A stretch of DNA of 64,000 nt from Isoetes taiwanensis (lineage: Eukaryota > Streptophyta > Lycopodiopsida > Isoetales > Isoetaceae), in the NCBI GenBank assembly GCA_021234155.1, contig JAJEKV010000002.1:26214617-26278616 (forward strand), written 5' to 3'. Below the pieces are notes generated by a model that made no database searches, was not told the origin of the DNA, and saw nothing but the letters and a program-made list of their open reading frames with translations. Within the stretch, counting starts at the first letter, position 1; every line of letters starts with the position of its first letter. The position numbers and the translations under genes were made by a program. Positions 56,942 to 64,000 of this stretch are shown here, one piece after another.

Positions 56942-59666
56942 ATGGCGGTATTTCCCCCAAAAAAATTATCTTTCATTGACTCGTCTGCCCTAAACCCATC
57001 TTCCCTCCCTTTCATTCATAACTTTATGCTCCTCCCTTCTGCTGCCAGAGACGATCTTCTTGCTCAGTTAAGTATTCTCCACCGTGATCCCTCAAAATTC
57101 ATTAAATTTGGAGATTTTTCTAACTCTGCTCCTAAGGTAACAGAAATGCATCACTACAGTCATTTTGCTCCAAATTGGGATACTCTAGCTCTGGACCCAA
57201 GAGGATCCCAAACTTTGCCGGATTTGGATGCAAATATTTCTGATGAGCAACTGGCTTCTGACTTCGAGTACCAACAATCCCGGGCACCTACCAATATCCA
57301 ACTCTTCAGAGGTATTCAGCTTAACTCACCTGTGGTTGCCTCTAAGATTGATTCATTGTCCAAAATTGCTGTTATAGTCAAAGTAGACTCGACTGGCTTA
57401 AAAATTGAAAAACTTTGGGATCATCTTCTTAGACTCCACAAAGGCATTGTAATTAACTCGATCTACTGGCTAAATTATCCCTACATCCTGGTTGAATATG
57501 GTTGCACAAGAACCTCAAACTTCTTGCTCAAGCTTGGCTTCTCGACTATTGAAACATTTCAATTATCTTTTCTCAAATGGAATGCCAGATTACCTCTCAA
57601 TGAATTCAATAAATTTCATGTTGCCTCTGTTACTATGAGTGAGCTCAGCCCCATTTACTGGAATGAAGACTGTTTTTCTACAATCTTCAACTCAATTGGT
57701 ACCTATCTGACTACTGAGTACTACCCTTACAAGCCTCCCAAGTGCTTTGTCCAGCTTGACACCACCAAGAACATCCCCTCTGAACTTCCCTTCCTGGACT
57801 ACTTTGGGAATAAATCTATCCTGCAACTCAGATGGGCAGGTTTACCAAACCTTTGCCAAAATTGCAACCTGAGACATCCAAATGGCAGTGAATGTCCTTA
57901 TCAAGAAGGTAACAGGGACTCAAATGCACCAAAAAAATCAGATGGAGTGACCTCCATGCATACCAAACATGGAATTGCAGTCATATCATACAGTGATAAT
58001 TCAAATAGCTATCATAAGGATCTGGTAGAAACTATGGGTTCTTATGATAATTCCAAACCTCAAAATGAGTGGAAAAGAATCAATGGCAGTACAAGAAGAA
58101 TTCAAAAGCAGAGGGAAGCAAGAAAACAAGTGCCACAAAATTCTGCAAGCCCCTCCAGGTCTCAACTCACCAACAGCACATCTCTCCCTATCAAACCAGT
58201 TGGAATTAAGGTTTTGAACAAAGGTATCTTCATCAAAGAAAACCCTCCTTCAGTTGGATTGAAAAAGGAGAGTGTGCAAAATGATCGAGCTCATAACAAA
58301 GCTACCGAGCCTTCTCAATTTCCTATAATCAGTAAGGCAAATATTGATCACAATATATCCTTGCTAAACAGGAAAGGCAAAGCTCCTGAATTGCCAAAAA
58401 AGATTGATTTGCACAAAACTTTATCAAGTATTATACAGGACTCTAGGAAACTTACAAGTGTCCAGTCTTTCCTATCCAAAGGCTCATAGGATTTGCATGC
58501 TCAAAGGACACTTGACTAAAAAAAACAAATACCTGAGTCAGATTGTTTGAATGTGGTTTCATTAATTAATGAAAAAGGTACTACCAAGCTCAAAGATTTG
58601 CAAGTCCAGACTCCTCCAGACCTCAACATTGGTTCCTTGGCTAATCTCTCAACAGTGGATGGATCTCAAAACACTGCTAATGTTAAGGAAAGTAAACCTG
58701 AAGATTCTGCATGTGATATTGACACAGAAACCCTAAAATGCTCAAACACTTATGCAGTGTTATCACAAATTTCTGAAGATGATACTGCTGACCAGGAATT
58801 TGATCCTAACTCACCCTCAAACATTTCCTCAGAAGTTCTGCCTCAAACCACCACTCACCACACTCTCCCTTCTGAACCTTCCATGCCTATTTTATTTCCA
58901 TCTCCATCATCACTACCCCCTCCAAATGAATTTCACCTGCCTCATGTTGACCTGCTTGACCTTACTCAAACTGTTTCCTCTCACTCAAATGCCACCATCT
59001 CCCCTGAGATAGCTCTGCAACTTCAGCAATTGGTTGTGCCTGTAGTAACAGATGTAGGTAGTGACAGGGATATACAGGAAATAGAGGTAGGTAGTATCAT
59101 GGAAATATCGACCTCCTGGGAAAAGAGTCTGCTACATGATGAGGCAACAACAATTGGTCTAGTTCAGCAAACTCCACATGACTCAACTACAACAGAAGTT
59201 CAACAACTGACTGGATCTACAGATTCTACACAACATGACCACCTTATTTCCAGGCAAGATCTTTCCTTAACAAACCTTGCATTTGATTCTAGTAATAAAA
59301 ATAGCAAGTTAAACATCCTGAATGATGCTACCACAAACATCAGCCCCATTGATTCAAACTCTGCTAATGAAGATTGCTGTAAGTCAAAGTTTTGGAGTTG
59401 CCCCCATCATGCAGAGAATCCTGATCCCATAAACCCTGTTGACACGGATTCTGCTGACCTGAATCAGACAAGGAGAATGCTTTAAATACTATCAACACCA
59501 CTGGAAACACTTGGGATGATGATGTCTACCTCACATCCAATCAAAAATGTGCTAGCATAGCTAAGTCTAACAGCAAAAAGGCCAAGAAGAAGAAAACTCA
59601 AAGAGCACCTACTTCCTCCAACACTCCTGCAGCTAACACAAGGCTAAGATCCAGAAAAGATACTTA
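56942..59666 (+). pseudogene. LINE ORF1 (DUF4283-like, zinc knuckle)
   Basis: ORF1 proteins bind the LINE RNA. The first 515 residues include a DUF4283-like central region (SKIAVIVKVDSTGLKIEKLW and HKGIVINSIYWLNYPYILVE). A zinc knuckle CQNCNLRHPNGSEC follows (C-x2-C-x3-H-x5-C), then a basic Ser/Gln-rich segment. TAG at 58487-58489 and TAA about 15 codons later interrupt the frame. The same frame then resumes to 59485 as a Ser/Thr/Pro-rich acidic region. After one more frame change it ends in a Lys-rich tail (KKAKKKKTQRA) at 59666. The original protein was probably about 900 residues. Confidence 0.8.
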
Positions 59667-59706
59667 GGCACCTTTCCCTTCTGCTTCCTTCCAAAATTTA
59701 CTCTCC

Positions 59707-62168
59707 ATGAAGATTCTCAGTTGGAATCTCAGGGGAATAAAGGGCCCTCTCAAAAGGAGGAGGGTTATATCTCAGATAAGAAACTATGACAGTGACATTA
59801 TCCTGCTGCAGGAACTTAGACTGCCTAACTTTGAGTGCTCAAACCTTGCTGATTGGATAGGCCCTGGGTTTTCCTCAATATGGATTGAAGCCACGGGCAC
59901 ATCTGGTGGGCTGTGCATTATTTGGAAGCATCTAAATCAAAGTTTGATTTACAATAGCCCATGCAAGACCTGGCAGTCAGTAGTTCTCAGAAATAATGAT
60001 ATTTCTTTGGGATCATTAACATTTATGCTTCAACTGACTCTAGACTCAGGGCTACAACCTGGCCTTCAATTAGCAACTGGCTCTCAACCCAGAGTTGTGA
60101 CACATGGATTATGGCAGGTGACTTCAACAACACTCCAACTTGGGACATGAAAATTGGCAGGGATTTAAACATGTGTACTGATGAGAGAACTCAATGGGAT
60201 TTATTGTTTGATATGCACTTCTTACAACATATTCCATCCTCTACATCAGCTTATACTTGGTCAAACAAACAAGAAGGGAATAATAGGGTGTATTGTGCAC
60301 TCGACAGATTCTATATTAATAACAGTCATCATGACTTTTGGGATAACTGCTTTGTCCACAGTGATGAGTGTACCTCCATCTCTGACCATCAGCCTCAATT
60401 TCTAATCACCAAGCATGTGCTTTCTATAAAGAGACATGGGAACACCCCCTTCAAGCTAAACTGCTCCCTCCTTGACTCTGCTGCATTCTGTGAGGAATTT
60501 AAAGCATTTTACAATTCTCTTCCCAGAGTTAGATCTACAAACTCAATGAGGGCATTTTATTCCAATATCAAAGAATCCAAATCCTGGATCAAGAACTGGT
60601 CTAAACACCTTCATGACAATAAGCTTGCTGAGAAGAGACCTTATCTTCAAGATATGAAAGAGGTTAGAATGAAACTTCAGGATGATCCCCTAAATATTGA
60701 GCTCCACTGGCAAGAGGGGAATCTAGAAATGGCCATCAAGACCATTGAAGAATTAGAAGCCAAAAGTTCCTCAATCAGATGTAAGCTTAAGTACTTTTCC
60801 AAAATGGATCATGGGAACTCCAAATTTTTTTACAGGGTGGCCAAATCCAGGCTTCTTAAAAGCCAACTTTCTGCCATTAAAGATGACAATGATGTTACTC
60901 TAGATGACCAGAAAGAGATATCTAGCTACTTTTGCTCCAAGTATGCTGCAATCTTTTCCCAACCTATTGATACCCCTTCTCAAACTGTGGAAGCCAAATC
61001 ATTTTCAGATATGATTATCAATAATGGTCTTCACAGTGAGACTGTGATGTCTAATGCTCTGGAAGCTACCCCCTCCATTGAGGAAATTTTTACTACTCTC
61101 AAAAGTCTTGCCAAAGGGAAAAGTCCTGGCCCAGATGGCCTTCCACCCGAATTTTATCTTAAATTCTGGGACATAATCAAAGATGACTTCAAGTTTATGA
61201 TTAAAGGCTTCTGGAATTCAAACCACCTGCACCCTGCTCTTTCTGCTGGACTAATCACTTTGATTCCAAAAGTTGACAATCCTCAATCCTTCTCTGATTG
61301 GAGGCCAATATCCTTGACAAATTCTACTTATAAAGTTTGTGCAAAAATTATTGCAAACAGGGTCAAAACTCACCTTCAGGAAGTTATCAGCTCCAATCAA
61401 TCTGCATTCCTCCCAAATAGATTCATCCTGGATAACTACATTGTTGCCATGGAGGGTTTGCATTGGAACAAGCTGACAAATCAGGACTGCATTCTCTTAA
61501 AGCTAGATTTTTCAAAGGCTTTTGATACAGTCAGATGGGATTTTTTAAAATTCTCTCTCGAGAAACTTGGCTTCAGCCACAAGATCATCCAGTTGATCCT
61601 GGGGCTTAACTCCAGATCCCAATCCACTGTGCTCATTAAAGGATCTCCAGGACAATTCTTCCCCCTTGCTAGAGGTGTCAGACAAGGGTGCCCCTTAGCA
61701 CCATATTTATTTCTAGCTGTTGCTGAAATGTTAACTAGAGTTATCACTCATCTCCAATCGACTAGACATATTGTTGGTCTAAACTTACCAGACAACATCA
61801 CAAATCTATCAATCCTTCAATATGCTGATGACTCCTTCAGTTTCCTCAAAAATGATTTGAATATTATTCAAACTTTCTTGCAGACTATTCATAACTTTGG
61901 TTCTGCCTCTGGTATTCACTTGAATAGAAATAAATGTACTATCATTGGGGATTTCAACACAGATAACATTGCTGGCATTAAATGTATGACTGACACTGAG
62001 ACAACTCAACTTCTTGGCATGCCCCTCTCTCTCAATCCTAGTCTCAAATGCCTTTGGAATCCCATTGTAGAAAGGATTAGAAAGAAACTTGGTAATTATG
62101 GCAACTGTCTCTCTTTGGCAGGGAGAACTCTAATTGCAAACTCTGTCATTGCAGCCTCTTTGATCAGT
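59707..62168 (+). pseudogene. LINE ORF2: APE-type endonuclease and reverse transcriptase
   Basis: The endonuclease starts MKILSWNLRGIKGPLKRRRV and ILLQELRLPNF (catalytic Asn and Glu). A one-base frame change near 60020-60030 separates it from MAGDFNNTPTWD and SDHQPQ. The reverse transcriptase is continuous from 60111: GKSPGPDGLPPEFYLKFW, LITLIPKVDNPQSFSDWRPI, NQSAFLPNRFILDNYIVAME, LKLDFSKAFDTVRWDF (catalytic Asp), GVRQGCPLAPYLF and the catalytic YADD in ILQYADDSFSF, then LAGRTLIANSV. It nicks the target and copies LINE RNA there. The frame ends in 18 unrelated codons contributed by the adjoining satellite-like sequence. Confidence 0.92.
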
Positions 62169-62620
62169 TGCACTTGGGACATGGTCGAGAAGCTGCAGTT
62201 GAAAATGCGAAGCAATAGGAACTGACAGAATGGGGTTTGGATTTATCCTCCTCCCAGTTTGGCAATTAGAAGTCAAGAGCGCCTTCTGCAGTAGCAAGAT
62301 TGTTTGGGATCGTTTGGGATGGCCAATAGATCCAAACTCTGTTATTTTAGTTGCCATAGATTTGTATGCATGTTCAGAAATGGTGCACCTAGTTATCTAT
62401 AAAAACAACCACGTTTCGACCTCTGAAACGTAAACCCTGAGTGTTGCTAGGTTATTGTAGGGTTTACGTTATGGAGGTCGAGTTTTGGTCATTTGCACTT
62501 GGGATATGGTCCAGAAGTTGCAGTTGAAGATGCGAAGCAATAGGAACTGATGGACATGGGTTTGGATCTATTTTCCTCCTACTGTGGCAATTAGAAGTCA
62601 AGAGCTAATTGTATACACAT
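62169..62620 (+). repeat. diverged relative of the satellite monomer, two partial copies
   Basis: 62169-62300 and 62480-62605 both match the satellite segment running from cagttgggacRtggYcgaga through gcgaagcaataggaactga to tggcaattagaagtc. The second copy also keeps the gaaacgtaaaccct...gagttttggtc part. Divergence from the array is clearly higher than between array monomers. This shows the satellite derives from, or shares ancestry with, a dispersed repeat. Confidence 0.85.
62418..62479 (+). repeat. stem-loop shared with the satellite
   Basis: A perfect 12-bp stem aacgtaaaccct (62427-62438) / agggtttacgtt (62459-62470) with a 20-nt loop, extendable to 21 bp with three mismatches (gacctc outward). 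It is equivalent to the imperfect stem in each satellite monomer. Confidence 0.8.
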
Positions 62621-63326
62621 TGTCTTGAATAGAAGCGCTCAAAATTTCTCATGATCCAAACTACAATTTTATCTTTTGCACATGATATTAGGCCCTAGTC
62701 AGACCTGTGTCTATTGAAATCATGCAAAAAACCCTCATCAAGCTTGAGATCCAAAAAACTGCTTGCTAGTTTTATATGACAATTTACTAACAGAATTTTG
62801 ATCCATTTTAAACTCATTTTTCTCCATCATCCCAGTTCCAAACCAGACCAAAAGTTTTTCCCATATGTTCCTACAACTTTTCTCTTATACTTGTTTTAAA
62901 ACCATGCAAAATTGTTTAGTAAAACTCGAGATATCATCATTTGAGTGTGCAGACATTGTTTTTTCTCAGGGAAGTGCACTGGCCAAATTTGCTTCCAAGT
63001 TTAAACCCAATTTTCTCAGACATCCCAGATCCATATTGAGCCAAATGTTTTCACTCATCTCACCACAACTTTCCGCTGATTGCCCTCCAAAAATCATTTG
63101 AACAAGATCAGCACAACTCGAGATTAACTACCTCATTTTGCTTTATGGATCCTAATGTAATTGATGCCTTTGTGCATAATTTTGGACAAATTGGTTGTCT
63201 TAAACAAGCTGGAGATTCTAACACACCTGAGAAGTGTCACCTTGTATACGCGTATCCCAAAATTTCAGTGGGCATGGGAGAGGAAGACAAGCCATATGAT
63301 CAGATTTTTCAGGATGCATTAGAATA
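62621..63326. other. no gene recognised
   Basis: AT-rich, non-coding in appearance. Loosely repeated phrases are seen (catgcaaaa, aaactcgagat, cccag.tcc) in two or three places around 62720-63125. No terminal repeat or RNA gene is seen. Confidence 0.45.
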
Positions 63327-63890
63327 ATGACATCGATCCGAGCCCTCGAATTGACATTCTAGAAAGAGCGAGCATGCATGTCTTGCATGCGTGCATGCCT
63401 TCTCTGGTTGATCGCTATATTAGGCGGGATTCTTCATCGACGTCTCATCGGCGCTTCCTCTTCTCTCTCAGCAGTACTCTATTCTCTTTTCTTTGAAACC
63501 ATGCAGGGGAGGGGCTTCTCCATGCTTGGATTGACCAGTTTGGCGTTTCTTTCATGCTGTGGCATGTCCTTTCTCGGCCTTGCTTCTTCTTTAGCCATAA
63601 TCTTTTGACCTTCGTCCTTGATCCCGTTTTGATATGGAAGTTCTCTTCTATTCGAGAGGTTTTTGTCGTTTTCATGCGAGCTCCTTCTAGAATGACATCG
63701 ATCCGAGCCCTCGGATCGACATTCTATAAGGAGCGAGCATGCATGTCTTGCATGCATGCATGCCTTCTCTGGTTGATCGCTATAACAGGCGGGATTCTTC
63801 ATCGACGTCTCATCGGCGCTTCCTCTTCTCTCTCAGCAGTACCCTATTCTCTTTTCTTTGAAACCCACCCTCCCCCCTTCGCGTGGCACG
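63327..63890. repeat. ~364-bp tandem repeat, about 1.5 copies
   Basis: The units start tgacatcgatccgagccctc at about 63328 and 63692. They share agcgagcatgcatgtcttgc, cttctctggttgatcgctat, gcgggattcttcatcgacgt and ctctctcagcagtaY. The reverse complement is related to 51055-51560 of the Helitron, including the intervening gatcRaggacgaaggtcaa and agaagcccctccc stretches. The short frames across it are repeats of each other and are not called as genes. Confidence 0.85.
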
Positions 63891-64000
63891 CGTGATCAGC
63901 CCCTCCACTTTGGGAGGTTTGTTTTGTCACATTTGTTCTCGTGTTGGTGTTGTGCAGTGCGAGGGTTGGCAAAGCGGCGGCGACCGACTTCTCCATTAGG
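63891..64000. other. right edge of window, no gene recognised
   Basis: GC-richer sequence beginning gcgtggcacgcgtgatcagc (an imperfect palindrome around cacgcgtg). It continues beyond the window. Confidence 0.4.

Larger units (their letters stand above)
56548..62168 (+). mobile_element. LINE retrotransposon, 3'-truncated
   Basis: The order is 5' leader (56548-56941), ORF1 (56942-59666), then endonuclease plus reverse transcriptase (59707-62168), as in plant L1-type LINEs. The RT frame stops being LINE-like after AGRTLIANSVIAASLISC, where satellite-related sequence begins (about 62169). The RT tail, zinc-binding domain, 3' UTR and poly-A are missing. ORF1 has in-frame stops and the endonuclease has a frameshift, so it is inactive. 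Confidence 0.88.

Noticed and set aside
63378-63895. Open frames at the right edge as genes
   Set aside because: The two plus-strand frames repeat one another because of the ~364-bp tandem repeat, and minus-strand frames overlap them.

Overview
This is nuclear DNA of a land plant. The evidence is spliceosomal introns, a PLS-type PPR fragment, a captured RER1 gene, Ty1/copia and LINE relics, a TRIM primed by initiator tRNA-Met, hAT elements with 8-bp duplications and a Helitron. A fern or other seed-free plant is my guess, but the sequence does not prove it. I see no intact ordinary host gene. The window is nested transposable elements around one large satellite array.

Layout. (1) 1-1976 holds exon-like remnants on the minus strand, tentatively CorA/MRS2-like. 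(2) 1977-10025 is an 8.05-kb DNA transposon with 30-bp perfect terminal inverted repeats. It carries two converging genes. The minus-strand gene is a broken DDE transposase with DFAENY, SDG and HGKGEHDG motifs. The plus-strand gene is multi-exon and joins a RING-like finger, an AT-hook and an FCP1/NLI-type HAD phosphatase. This pairing is the best candidate here for something undescribed. (3) 11753-24761 is a minus-strand Ty1/copia element that has lost its 5' LTR. It is split by at least four insertions: a 231-bp MITE (9-bp TSD), a 417-bp TRIM, a 1.9-kb insert and a 5.7-kb hAT element (8-bp TSD). The hAT element itself contains a Helitron 3' end. Removing the inserts leaves about 4.8 kb, a normal copia size less one LTR.

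(4) 24762-44585 is a GC-rich satellite with a ~1.13-kb monomer, recurrent 0.65-kb and 0.87-kb deletion variants, a 1.77-kb higher-order repeat and a ~10.5-kb second-level duplication. A diverged relative, keeping the same stem-loop, sits at 62170-62620 fused to a truncated LINE. (5) 45815-53789 is a nearly perfect 1.3-kb-arm inverted duplication with a 49-nt spacer. Its left arm is split by a 5314-bp Helitron (46374-51687) that captured RER1 exons; the right arm preserves the empty target site. (6) 55430-62168 holds a truncated PPR gene, a 370-bp hAT MITE with a tRNA-like relic, and a 3'-truncated LINE (ORF1, endonuclease, reverse transcriptase). (7) 63327-63900 is a ~364-bp tandem repeat that also occurs, inverted, near the Helitron 3' end.

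The nesting gives relative ages. Copia predates the MITE, TRIM and hAT inside it, and the inverted duplication predates the Helitron. Everything here was read by eye, without alignments or database searches.
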